64,000 bases of DNA, taken from NCBI GenBank assembly GCA_001414485.1, contig LLEY01000022.1, positions 930,001 to 994,000 of the forward strand. Reading direction: 5' to 3'. This DNA comes from Calycina herbarum. Taxonomy: Eukaryota; Ascomycota; Leotiomycetes; Helotiales; Pezizellaceae. Positions 23,801-34,828 of the stretch are shown here, one piece after another; position 1 is the stretch's first letter; every line of letters begins with the position of its first letter. Made by a program: the position numbers and the translations under genes. The notes beneath the pieces are model-generated. The model searched no databases. It saw nothing but the letters and a program-made list of their open reading frames with translations, and was not told the origin of the DNA.

Positions 23801-24200
23801 TAAGGGACCTTTAAATTATAAATTAGCATTACTAAAGATAATAAACATCTATCTAGTATTCCACGTATTCTTACTTGAACTAGTACTACTAGGAGCACTA
23901 CTAGCCCTAATTATAGAAATCTAACTAGTAAACCTAAACACTGAATATAAAGTCGAGAGAATTCTTAACTATAGACTTATTAGAAGACGAGTTAAGTATT
24001 TAATTAAGTAGTTAAATTACCTATATTTAGAGAATACTTAGAAACTGAAAGGAAACCTTAACCAGTACTAGGTAGAACTTCAGGAGTTCTACTAGCAAAA
24101 CCTAAGCCTGCTTACATCTTATAGTTAGTAGGGAAAACCTTGAAAAAAGCAGAATCGAGACTAGGTTCTAGAGGAATGTCGAAAAGGGACGTACTAGCAT
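20800..24200 (+). pseudogene. Gypsy-A pol with chromodomain
   Basis: Broken but readable: protease near 20840 (VIINLGTTGNFLSL); reverse transcriptase 21370-21990 with VRFTKLD..NAYRLI and YYLDNILIFLEKEEEY near 21837-21875 (YxDD reads YLDN); RNase H 22250-22640 (IKTDALDTVVGTVY, FDKELLTIVLALEY, NTRANTLS); integrase zinc finger THGYQGIRRTL and core 22860-23500 (SIDFIIKLL, near-complete catalytic block); C-terminal domain 23640-23830 (ERDKVYLV, LRPFKIKRVKGP); chromodomain 23940-24045 (YKVERILNYRLIRRRVKYLI). A chromodomain would direct integration to marked heterochromatin, in keeping with the nested insertions here. Confidence 0.85.
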
Positions 24201-24798
24201 AAGCAAGTATATAATTATCTAGGCCTCTACCTAAGACTATAATCGTATCTGCCTTAACCTTTTCTTTTTCCTCTTATTTTCTTTTTTCTTCTTTCTCCTT
24301 AGCTTTATCAAGCTCTTATAGGGTTAAGAGGCTACGATAGAGCATCTCTTGCTCCTGCTTGACAAGGAAACGCTGTTACTTCTATAAGTAGAGGATCTTT
24401 TATATAGCTTCTTCTTAAACCTTATAAGCTATCTCCTCTTCTTATTATAACCGTTGTTTCTAGGTATTAAGGGATTCCTATTTAAAAAGTAAGAGCATTC
24501 GGTTTCGTTCCTTAACATTATAGGATTTGCCTTTCCTAGTATACTCGGAGCACTTAGAACTATTAGTAATACCGACATAACAATGACTGGATTTAGTATA
24601 AATATATTAAGTATAAGGAATCATTTTACGTCCTAATCGTTCGATTCAAAGAGCATAGAGAATTCTATTTTATTTAAGTTTATCCTTATAAGAAGACGTT
24701 AACGATATAATAGAAGAATAGAAAGGCCGCTAGCCTTTCAACGATATTTCTTAAGCTATACTTAAGCGTAGGGACATACTAAACTAAGAAGGGGATAG

Positions 24799-25274
24799 TA
24801 TTACAAATCACGTACAAATCGTAATATATAGTCTAGACAGCGTTCTAACAAAACAAGGCATAGGTATCTAAGAAAGGAAAGGTAATATAGAAGGAAGCCT
24901 AGAAGTAATAGCACTTAAAGGACTTTAGGATCTTATTATTAGGATTATATTAAAATCACATAACTCTGTCAGCAGACACGTAATAATCGCCTACATCGCC
25001 TACATTACTCGGTTAGCAGGCGATATAAGTAATATAAGGGTTTTAGAGCAATATAAGCAAGGGACGGAGGTTCTATATATACTAGCACGTCTACCATCTA
25101 GATAGGAGCTTCGTACTCAACTTTAGTTATCAATCTTATCATCTTATTTAACATCTTTAATATAAGTAACGAGTTCACTTCTAAGTAAACAACCTAGCGC
25201 ATCTGTACTTCTTTCCTATATACTAACCTTCGAGACTTAGTTATCTTTGTTTAGTTTGTTTAAGTTTCGTTACA
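24799..25274 (+). repeat. Gypsy-A 3' LTR
   Basis: 476 bp, TATTACAAATCACG to GTTTCGTTACA, directly after the polypurine tract; followed by the target duplication TAGGA. Confidence 0.94.
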
Positions 25275-25279
25275 TAGGA

Positions 25280-25618
25280 CTGTCTATTATAGTTAACAGA
25301 TATAACAAATAGGATGTAGACTAAGTACTAGCCTCTAGAGGCTATTATAGAAAATTATAATACTAGGTTTAATAGGTATAAAGTAAGCTAGACCCGGCCT
25401 AGTACTTAGCTTCTAACTTTATAAGCTGCCTATATAAGCTTTAAGAGTTTTATACTCTAAATCCTTCTCTTCTAAGGCCTTCTAGGTACTTAGTAGAATA
25501 GTTATAGAGCTAGGAAGATAGTATAGACGAGCTAGAATATTATAAGAACGAGGATAAATTACCTGTAAGATAGTAGGTTTAGAGCTCGTAGGCGAGCTCT
25601 ACTTAAAGGGGGGGGTAA
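25280..25618 (+). pseudogene. Gypsy-B pol 3' end after the Gypsy-A insertion
   Basis: Continues the B frame (ASRGYYRKLQY, KLDPAQYLASNFI, NPSLLRPSRYLVE, then an acidic end) to the polypurine tract at 25606-25618. Confirms that A interrupted B rather than lying beside it. Confidence 0.8.
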
Positions 25619-25947
25619 TGTTACAGACCTGGCCACCGCCGAGCACGTGACTCGCGTACAGCTGCTCGCCGGCGTCTGTAAAGCCTGCTATTCCTAGCCT
25701 GGCCTAGAACTATTCCTACCTAGGCTAGGAACTATTTCTATAAATAGAACGACATTCTTATAACTTATCAATTCCTTAGCTATCTCTATATTATAGGACC
25801 TCTAGAAGTCTCCTCTTTCCTTCTCTTCTCTTCTATAGCTTTAGATCTTTAATTAAACTACCTCTTACTTCTCTAATTATCTACTACACCTATATATACT
25901 ATAGATAAGGATAACTACCAGAGGGCTAGCAGATTAGGTTTGTTATA
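25619..25947 (+). repeat. Gypsy-B 3' LTR
   Basis: 329 bp, same start and end as 13181-13509; followed by the duplication TCCTT. Confidence 0.93.
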
Positions 25948-28026
25948 TCCTTCTAATATTTTTGCCTATTTAGCTAATTATCTAGTTATAAGTTCCTTAG
26001 TTGTTATAAATATCCTAAGGTTCTTATAGTCGGATAAAACTATAACTAGGTGTTTTACTAGCTATAAATAAATTCTCTAGTGTTCTAAAGCTAATACTAT
26101 AGTAAGCAGTTCCTTATCGAAGATACTATAGTTTTATTATATTAGGTTAAATATTTTAGAATAATATATAATAAGTATAAGTTTTCCTTTATTATTTAGT
26201 TATAGGTGAATTATATCTACTAATATATCTAAGGCGTCTATTTTAATTATACTTAGTTTTTCTATATTAAAGTTATATAGAATAGGTTTTTCTTTAAACT
26301 TTACTTTAATTCTTTAAAAAGCATCCTTAGCTTATTTATCTTAAATAAATTTAATAGCTTTCTTAACTAGTAACGTTATTAGTTTAGTAATCTTTATATA
26401 GTCTTATATAAACAGATAGTAAAAATTTACAAATCTAAGAAAGGATTATATATCTTTTACGTTCTCTAGTAACTTCTAGTTTAAGATGTCTTAGATCTTT
26501 ACTAAATCTATTTCTATTTTTCCTAAGCTAAATACCTATCCTAGGAAAAGTGTTTAAGTTACTCTAAACTCGTATTTCAAGAGTTTTAACTAAGAGTTTA
26601 CTTTTATAAGTTATTATAAAACTTCTTTAATATATCTTTTATATTCTTCTTCTTTTTCTAAGAAGATTAAGATATTATCTAAGTAATAAATTACTATTAC
26701 CTCTAGAAGATCTCTTAAAATATTATTATTTTATCTCTAATATATAGCTAGTATATTATAGAGTCTAAATAGTATAACTGTGTATTTATAAAGGCCTAAT
26801 AGTAAGGTAAATACCGTCTTCTATTCGTCTCTAACTTTTATTTATATAAGTTTATAAGCGTTTTATTAATCTAGTTTTATAAATCGTACTACCTTACTTA
26901 ACTTATCTTATAAATATTAGCTAGGTAGTAGTAGATAAGCGTTCTTAACTATAGCGTAATTTACTTCTTAGTAATTAATATATACTCTTCTATCTAGGTC
27001 GTCTTTTTTCTTAATAATAAGTATATTTAAGGTAATTAGTAACTCCGATTTTCTAATATATCCCTTCTTAATACCTTCTTTTATATAACTTTCTATCCTT
27101 TATAGGCTTTTCTAGTTATATAACCGAAGCTTCTACTATAAGAGGTAATAACTCTCTTTTAATTTAATCTTATAATCTTATAAGCGATGTTCTAGTAAGG
27201 CTTATAAGTTTTCTAAGTTTTTAAATAAAGCTCTAAATTCTCTATACTATATAGATATCTTATTATCAGCTTTCTTACTAGTCTGTAGAGGACCTTAGGC
27301 AAGGTGTTCTAGCGTCTTAGAAGAGGTAGTACTAACCTTATTCTAGTCTTATAGTTATAATTATAATCCTATATAATTGTATTAACTAAAGGTTATTATT
27401 TATACCTTCTAATCGATATCTAGATTATGTTTCTTAATCTATAGTATACTAAGTATTACCTCCTTACTTCTTATTTTAATAATATCGAATTATATATTTA
27501 AATAGTATCTTTCGATATTAACTTTTATTAGAATAGTTTACTAATTAATAATCCTATTCTAGTAAGTAACATCTGTTCTATTAACTACCTCTAGATAGTA
27601 TAGTTTTATTTTCTTAATTAGAACGTTTAGCTTTCTTAAAGCTGTTAAAGAGAGGAAATTACCCGTTGCTCTTAAGTTAATTATAACTCGAAGTTCCTTT
27701 TCCTTTATCTTTGTAGTTATAATTAACTGACTTTCTCTAGAGGTAGTACTTAGCTCTCTAACTGTTAGTTAGTAGAGTTCTCTCTATACTAACTCTGTTT
27801 CTTAGTCTATGTTATATTTGTTTATCTCTTAGAAGATTATACTAAATAATTTTCTACTTTTCGATTCTTAAAATATTACTCTAACTTTTTCGACTAAAGC
27901 GACTATAGTATACTAGCCTTCTATTTCTAGTATAGCTTCCTTGTTATTAGGTAGAGTACTTAAAAAACTAGGTTTAGAGCGTCTTATAAAGTCGTTAGAA
28001 CCCTGCTATTGCTATAAGCTAGTTTC
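25948..28026 (-). pseudogene. Gypsy-D protease / reverse transcriptase / RNase H remnant
   Basis: Minus-strand DNA collinear with Gypsy-A 20480-22600. The YLDN reverse-transcriptase motif lies near 26655-26690 and the protease block near 27640-27680. Bounded on the left by the Gypsy-B insertion and on the right by the Gypsy-E insertion (target GTTTC). Stops throughout. Confidence 0.78.
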
Positions 28027-28267
28027 TATTAAGGGTTACACCCGTGGAATAAGTCTCGGAGTACTCCAGCGACGTATTCACGTAACCTCGCTTAGCAACG
28101 TATAGACGTAACAGAACCTTCGAGAATACTCTTAGTAGAACCCTCTAGAAAGAGCTAACTAAGTATATAAGTTAGTAAGGACTCTGGCTTAGAAAGGACA
28201 ATCGAATCTTCTTATATATAGATACCTCTGTAGTTTAATTTATTAGCATTTACTATAAGTTCTAATA
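28027..28267 (+). repeat. Gypsy-E 5' LTR
   Basis: 241 bp, RIP-mutated form of the N1 LTR (TATTAAGGG start, TCTAATA end). Confidence 0.9.
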
Positions 28268-28289
28268 TTAGATTCGATTTAAAAACAAC

Positions 28290-28560
28290 GGGCCTTCATA
28301 GTAACACTAGAACATATTAGGCTATTTTAGTAACACTGGAACACATCGGGCTATTTTAGCAATATTAGAACACAACGGGCCTTTATAGTAACACTGGAAC
28401 ATATCGGGCTATTTTAGTAACACTAGAACTCAAGAGCCTTTATAGTAATACTAGAATACATCGGGCTATTTTAGTAACACTAGAACACATCGGGCTATTT
28501 ACAGCAACACTGGAACTTACGGGCTATTTCACGGTATTTATAGAACTCACGGATAATAGG
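28290..28560 (+). repeat. Leader tandem array of Gypsy-E
   Basis: RIP-mutated units of GGGCTATTTTAG..AACACTGGAAC and GGGCCTTTATAG..AACACTGG, the same half-units as in N1 6025-6290 but with more irregular order. Precedes gag; may be a packaging or leader signal (inference). Confidence 0.8.
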
Positions 28561-28599
28561 AGAACTATAAGAAGGCAGTATACTGAATCAGCTATCTGC

Positions 28600-29700
28600 C
28601 TAGTTCTTATAGTATGTTTAAGAGTAGTAGAATCAGTTAATATCTACCTAAGAGAACGATTGTCTATAGATTACGAACGAGTAAAAGAAAGATAAGAAAG
28701 CTCGCTTATAGATAGTCTATAACGATAATAAACCTAGGAAATCTCTTCCTCTGCTACTAGAATTCTATAGAGACTCGGATAAGCTAGAAGCTTGGTTATA
28801 ATAAGCACGAGCTAAAATCGAAGTCGACTACTATAGATATACTAAATATATTAAGTTTTAGGTACTTAACAGATCTCTATAAGGTAAGGCGCTCTATAGA
28901 ATAGAAGTATAGGTACGGGAACAGAGTAAGCCAGAGCTAGCTAATAGTAGTAATTTCTTAGATTAAGTAGAGTTTATGTTTAGAGACTTATAAGCTAAGG
29001 AAAGAGTATAACGAAAGCTAGAATCCTTCTACTAGGGCTTAAGACTATTCCTAGAGGTCTTTATAGAATAGTAAGCCCTGCTTATAAAGTCTAGAGGAGG
29101 ATCTTAGCTAGACGACGTAAAGAAGGTGTCTCTTAACCGAATCCTTAGTAACGAGTTAGTTAAGACGATGATTATAGTTCCTTCTTAACCTAACTTCGAG
29201 TCTTACTACTCTATTATTAAAGAAATAGACGACTGCTTAAGAGCTTATAAAGCTCGAATATTAAGATCTAGGGTCTAGACTCTCTTAGAAATACTACGGA
29301 CCTCTTAGAAACGCTCGATAGATACTATATAGTAGGTAACGAGTGGTAATATTATTAACAGACCGAAAGTCACTTATAAGGCATCTATAGAGAGTATAGA
29401 TTAGGAACTAGCACCTACTAAAGTCTTAACAACTAGTACTAAGCGTACTAAATAGGTGTTCTAGGAAGAACGAAGCAACTGTGCTTATACTAGTCGCTGT
29501 CTTCGCTATAGAGCTACTGGTTATTTTATTTAAGAATGTCTATATAGACTACTAAGGCGACCTATAACAGCGGATTCAGTCTATAAATAGAAGGCAGAGG
29601 TTAAGGAAGTAGTACTAGAATTAGAAGAAGAAGACGGTGATGTCTCCTCGGATTCGGAAAACTAGTAGCTCTTGTTAGAAAGCGTAGGTAGAGGTAACGA
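28600..29700 (+). pseudogene. Gypsy-E gag
   Basis: Reads through stops as a Gag: LLEFYRDSDKLEAWL, KFQVLNRSLQGKALYRIE, then an arginine-rich stretch and a damaged zinc knuckle near 29475-29545 (CAYTSRCLRYRATGYFI.EC, with the His of CX2CX4HX4C replaced by Tyr, a CAC-to-TAC RIP change). Ends in an acidic tail (LELEEEDGDVSSDSEN) near 29600-29665. Confidence 0.75.
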
Positions 29701-29749
29701 AGAGAGTTGTTAGTAATAGATACTTAGAGATATTTTAAGTAGGAATATA

Positions 29750-32493
29750 TAAACGAAAAACCTCTTCTTATATCAGCTTTAGTAAATAAGATAGCTACTT
29801 TATAAGCCTTAGTAGATTTAAGGTATTTAGTCTATAGAATTATTTTAGACTGTTTTGTCTATTATTATTAGCTCTCTTACGTATAAATTATACTAAGGCA
29901 TTTATAGTCAGTAGAAGGAGTATTAGAGGATACTATATCCTAAGTAGTATCTTTTAGTATAGATATTAGAGGCTACTAGCAGAAACGGGTTTATACTTAC
30001 GTAGTCTCTAAGATTAAGAGCTATAAAATAATTCTAGGAAAATCTTAGTTAAGGAGAGAGCGAGCTTTACTTAACACTACTAAGGGATGCTTGCTCTTCT
30101 AAGACTCTAGGTTAGAAGTTTATAGTAAGCTAGAAAAGTCTTACTCTTATAAGTAAGTAAGCGCGGCCGTCTTCTACTTTCTTATAGATTATAAACATAA
30201 GCTATAAGTTTTCTTAGCTAGCCTTATAGATATTAGTAAAGCGTTAGTAGAGAAGAAGTATATAGACCTGTAGATAAAGCTACCTAGCTAGATTAGTCTA
30301 GAATTCTACCTAGCTTTTAATAGAAAAGAAGTAAATAAGTTACTAATATACTAATAAGGAATTAATTATAGTATTAAGCTTTTATAGACGGACAGCGGAT
30401 CTAAGAAGACAGTCCTATAGAGGCTACTCTATAATATGTTATAAGACGAGCTGTTAGTGCTCTATAAAACCCTAATAGAGCTACTAGACAAGGAATTCAT
30501 TTAAGTAAGTAACTCTTTAGTAGCTGTGCTAGTACTCTTTATACAGAAGCTAGGAGGGGGCCTACGGTTCTGTTATAACTACTAGGCACTAAATAAGTTA
30601 ACTTATAAGGACTGCTATCTATTACCCTTAATCTAAGAGACACTTAACTAGATTAGAAAAGCAAAGTAGTTTATAAAAATAGATGTTATTACTATGTTTT
30701 ATAAGATACGAATTAAGAAGGGAGACGAGTGGAAAACGGCTTTCTAGACACGCTTTAGGCTTTTTAAATAGCTTATTACCTCTTTTAGGCTTGTAAATAC
30801 TCCTAGCACTTTCTAGTAGTATATTAATTATATACTTTAAGAGTTCTTAGACGACTTTGTCTTAGTATATATCGACGATGTCTTAGTCTTTATAGACAGT
30901 ACCTATAACTAGTATTATAAGCATGTCTATAAAGTAATATAAAGGCTTTAAGATACTAGGCTATAGCTTAATATTAATAAGTACGAATTTAAAGTATAGT
31001 CTACAAAGTACCTTAGGTTTATTATAGAAGTAGGGAAAGGTTTATAGATAGACCTAGCTAAAATATAGGCTATTATAGATTAGAAAGCACTAATAATAGT
31101 AAAAGGCGTCCTTAGCTTCCTAGGATTTACGAATTTCTATCGACGGTTTATGAAAGACTTTTTACAGATTATAGCTCCTCTTTATAAACTTGTTAAAAAG
31201 GATATATCCTTCTAATAGATAGACGAAGCGAATAGAGCCTTTGAACAGTTAAAGCAGGCCTTTATAGAGGCCCTAGTACTAGCTTAGTTTAACCTAGATT
31301 ATAAGACAGTCCTAGAGATAGACTCCTCTAGATATTACTTAGGAGGCGTGCTCTCTTAAGTAAAGAATAGCGTCTTATAGCCCGTAGCCTTCTTCTTAAA
31401 GAAACATACACCTGCTGAATATAATTACCCGATATATAACAAAGAGTTGTTAGCTATTATTCGTTGCTTTAAGGAATAGGAAGCGGAGTTAAAAAGTGTT
31501 AGGCAGTTTATAGTACTTATAAATTATAAGAATCTTAAGTACTTTACAACGGTCTATAAACTGTCTAAAAGACAAATATAGTAGTAGTTAATACTTAGTA
31601 AGTTTAATCTAATTATCTAATACCGCCTAGACAAAGAGAGAGGACTGCTAGATATACTAATAAGGAGGAACCAGGACCTCCTAGAGAAGGGAGATAAACG
31701 CCTTAATTATAGAATAGTATAATTAATTCTAGACAGAATGATTTAAGGAAATACTATATAGCTAGCACTAGTATTAGTAAACAGGAGGAATTAAGTAAGC
31801 GACGTAGCAACATAGCAAGCGTTTATAGACCAACTATAGAACCTCTAGGAAGAGGGAAAGGTATAGGATAAGGACTTCAGACGTCTTATAGACACTGTCT
31901 ACTAAGGAGATAGAGTATTTCTAGTAGACCTCGCTTCTTTAGTTAAAGTCTCTATCTCTAACTACTTAGTTAATAAGAATAGTAATTTACAGTTTAAGAG
32001 CAGACTATAGGTCCTCGATTATAAGCTACTATAGACTACAATTATATAAGAACTCTATGATTCTACACTTACGGGCTATCCTAGTAAGAATAGGATAATT
32101 ATAATAGTCTTAAAAGAGTTCTTCTAGCTAAACCTACAAACTATAGTTAAGTAGTTTGTCTATAACTATAGAGTTTATAGACATACTAAGGTTTAAAGGG
32201 ATTATAAACAAGGCCTGCTTCGTCTATTACCAATTCCTAAACAGTAATAGCAGGAGATCTCTATCGACTTTATTAGGCTACTACCTATAAGTAAAGGCTC
32301 TAATATAATAGCAGTGTTTACAGACCGTTTAAGCAAAGAGGTGCTATAATACTCATTCATAGAACAAGTGGTATACGGGTTTTATAAAGCCTGTCAAAGA
32401 ATACCGAAGCAATAGCAATGGCAATAGCAGAAGCTAAGGCAATATCGAAGGATAGATGATTTGCTGAGGAATTTTTTGCCGGGGGGGGATTAA
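29750..32493 (+). pseudogene. Gypsy-E pol, integrase cut short
   Basis: Reverse transcriptase at about 30480-31050 with FIKIDVITMFYKIRI and an intact YIDDVLVF motif near 30868-30892; RNase H 31300-31640 ([36 protein letters not shown]); integrase zinc-binding (HTKVQRDYKQGLL) and start of the core (ISIDFIRLLPISKG, AVFTDRLSK) to about 32338. The final ~50 codons (EVLQYSFIEQVVYGF.. to PGGD, stop at 32491) are foreign to integrases and match N1 7480-7620. No second Asp or Glu of the DDE triad remains. Confidence 0.82.
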
Positions 32494-32527
32494 TAACACC
32501 TACCTTCAAGAGTAGGAAGGGGGGTAA

Positions 32528-32768
32528 TATCAAGGGTTACATCTGTAGAATAAGTCTCGGAGTACTCCAGCGACGTATTCACGTAACCTCGCTTAGCAAC
32601 GTATAGACGTAACGGAACCTTCGAGAATACTCTTAGCAGAACCCTCTAGAAAGAGCTAACTAAGTATATAAGTTAGCAAGGACTCTGGCTTAGAAAGGAC
32701 AATCGAATCTTCTTATACATAGACACCTCTATAGTTCAATTCATCAGCATTTGCTACAAGTCCTAACA
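32528..32768 (+). repeat. Gypsy-E 3' LTR
   Basis: 241 bp, TATCAAGGG to CCTAACA, after the polypurine tract; followed by GTTTC. Confidence 0.9.
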
Positions 32769-32773
32769 GTTTC

Positions 32774-34327
32774 TTCTTAAAGATCTACGACTATCTAAAT
32801 ATCTCCTATCTTAGGTGTTCTAGATAGTTTGCTAGATACTGCTTATTCTAGTCTAGGTTCTTTAAATTTAATAGTTTCCCTTCTAGTAATAAGGCTTACT
32901 AATGTTATTCTGTTCTACTTATTCTAAACTATTTTATAGGTAGTTAAAATAGTAGAGTTAATTCTTTAAGTAGAATATAAGCTTTAGAAATTAGGTTTCT
33001 AGTATTCTATATATACCTATCTATTCCCTCTCTTAAAGGTTCTAATAAATGCCTATATCTCGCCTTGTTTAAGCTTATATATTCTTAGATTTATTTCTAA
33101 TAAATTAGTTACTAATTCTAATAACTCTAATAAACTTGTTATTAGTAGTGATTCGTACTCTACTTAAAGAGGGAATCTATATTCTATTTCTAATCGTATA
33201 TTATAATATTCTTTAAAAAGTAGATTTCTACTATTATTAGTATCTTATACCTTACTATCTTAGAGTTCGATTCCTTTATTTAGTTATAGATATATAGCGC
33301 CTGTTAATATATCTAAAGCATCTGTTTTAATCTATATACTATATCCTCTAGCCTCGAGTTCTTCGTTTGTAAGTTCTATTCTTTCTAGTAAAGCTACTTC
33401 TTTTTAGATAGTAGCGTTTACTTATTTCCCTTTAGAGTCTTTCTTCTTACTATACTCATTTGCTCTATAGCTAGAGAGGCTATAGTTATAACATAAGTTC
33501 TACTTACGACGACGATCTCGCTCTTTCTAAGAAAGTCCTTTCTTTAGTAGGTCTCTATCTTAAGTTCCTTTTCCTAGGACCTAACGCTTCTAAGTAGCGT
33601 TAACTTCTATAGGATCTCTATAGTCTTTTTTCCTACCCTTTCTTTAATATCGATGTCTATAACTACCTTTCTTCTCTAGACTTCTCTTATAATTCCGATT
33701 ATCGATTTTAATTATATTATTAGTTAATTTGTCAAGTATGTCTAAGAAGTTATCCCTAGCTAATTTATTCTTAACACTATCCTTTAATCCTCTATAGTAC
33801 TACTTATATAGGGCTTTATCGTTCTAGCTAAGACGTATAGAGTATTATTAGAATATTAACGTATACTTAGCTACTAACCTCTTTTATTAGAGGTTATATA
33901 AAGCTTATACTACTTTTTTCTTTAAATCTATATCTATAAACACTTAGTTAATTCCTTTCTTAAATCTAGCAACGGTTAAAAACAATCCTTAAATACTCTT
34001 ACTTATAAGGTTTAATACTCTTCTATTTATTATTTTATTCTTCTAAAAATCCTCTAAATATAGCTCTATCTAGTTATATACTACTCTCTTAAGATAGGTA
34101 GTAAGCTATATAACTTAATCAGTTTTATAAGTAAACTATATTAAATAAAAGTTTAAGTATATTAAAGCTTTTATAATAAACTTAGTAAGTTTCTTTAGAG
34201 AGCTGTCAAACGTTTTAGGTACTAGCAGCTTCACTTCCTCCCTAAGAGTAGTAACTAGCACTACTGGTATTATTAGCGCTAGAGGCGGTGTAGAGGTCGA
34301 ACTCGAGGATAGCGTAGTTTTCGACAT
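32774..34327 (-). pseudogene. Gypsy-D gag
   Basis: Minus strand. An ATG at 34327 opens a 63-codon stretch to 34136 (MSKTTLSSSSTSTPPLALII) homologous to the start of Gypsy-A gag; broken frames continue collinear with A 19140-20440 down to the Gypsy-E insertion. Inactivated by stops. Confidence 0.78.
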
Positions 34328-34361
34328 TATATTAGTAGTACTTCTAAGTAGGTACTTAAAG

Positions 34362-34823
34362 TATAACGAAACTTAAACGAACTTAAACAAAGATAACTAA
34401 GTCTCGAAGGTTAGTATATAGGTAAGAAGTATAGACGCGATAGGTTGTTCACTTAGAAGTAAACTCGTTACTTATATTAAAGATATTAAATAAGATAATA
34501 AGATTAATAACTAAAGTTAAGTACGAAGCTCCTATCTAATAACAGACGTGCTAGTCTTATATAGAACCTTCGTTTATATTAGAGTCCTCCTTAGCAGGAG
34601 TCCCGAAGATGGAGTCCGACTCTATTTTCAGGGCTCCTCAAAACTAGACTCTATCACCTAACTGCTCCTAACCGAGTCACGTGATATAACTGTAATGAGA
34701 TCCTAGGATTGTATGTCCTACTACATCTAATCCTTTCTTCCTTCTAGGGTTACAATAGTGCTCGTCCTGTCAGGGCGTCGCCTGGACTTCACTTCGTCAC
34801 GTGCTGACACGTGATTCGTGACA
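34362..34823 (-). repeat. Gypsy-D 5' LTR
   Basis: 462 bp. On the minus strand starts TGTCACGAATCACGTGTCAG and ends TTTCGTTATA. Its outer 250 bp are far less RIP-mutated than the 3' copy at 11189-11650. Followed on the right by CTAAG. Confidence 0.93.
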
Positions 34824-34828
34824 CTAAG

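Larger units (their letters stand above)
18432..25274 (+). mobile_element. Gypsy-A: complete chromodomain-bearing Gypsy element
   Basis: 6843 bp with two 476-bp LTRs (18432-18907, 24799-25274) and a perfect duplication TAGGA (18427-18431, 25275-25279). Gag starts at 18942; pol runs to about 24200; the polypurine tract AAGAAGGGGATAG adjoins the 3' LTR. It is the innermost insertion of the nest, within Gypsy-B pol. Same family as Gypsy-D and F. Coding frames are broken, so it is inactive, but its structure is complete and serves as reference for the other copies. Confidence 0.95.
13181..25947 (+). mobile_element. Gypsy-B: Ty3/Gypsy LTR retrotransposon, carries Gypsy-A
   Basis: LTRs of 329 bp at 13181-13509 and 25619-25947 with target duplication TCCTT (13176-13180 and 25948-25952). 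Without Gypsy-A it is about 5.9 kb. Gag begins with an ATG at 13729, pol follows from about 14760 to 18431 and resumes at 25280-25600. A polypurine tract (AAAGGGGGGGGTAA) precedes the 3' LTR. The LTR starts are GC-rich (CTGGCCACCGCCGAGCACGT) and have largely escaped RIP, while the interior has many stops. Confidence 0.92.
28027..32768 (+). mobile_element. Gypsy-E: LTR retrotransposon with truncated integrase
   Basis: 4742 bp, LTRs of 241 bp (28027-28267, 32528-32768), target duplication GTTTC on both sides (28022-28026, 32769-32773). A leader tandem array (28290-28560) and the 3' end match N1. Gag 28600-29700 and pol 29750-32493 are readable through RIP stops, but the integrase is missing: just after its first conserved Asp region (AVFTDRLSK) the sequence jumps to the 3' segment shared with N1. 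A polypurine tract (AGTAGGAAGGGGGGTAA) adjoins the 3' LTR. Inserted in Gypsy-D. Confidence 0.92.
11189..34823 (-). mobile_element. Gypsy-D: chromovirus-family LTR retrotransposon, carries nested insertions
   Basis: LTRs of 462 bp at 34362-34823 (5') and 11189-11650 (3') in minus orientation, with target duplication CTAAG on both sides (11184-11188, 34824-34828). Without the inserted B+A block (13181-25947) and E (28027-32768) the element is about 6.1 kb. Order from its 5' end: gag (32774-34327), protease to RNase H (25948-28026 plus flank), integrase (11651-13180), polypurine tract CTAAGAAGGGGATAG adjoining the 3' LTR. By eye it is collinear with Gypsy-A except for a deletion of about 0.5 kb at 12175-12185 that removes the integrase C-terminus and chromodomain. 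It was inserted into Copia-G. Confidence 0.9.
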
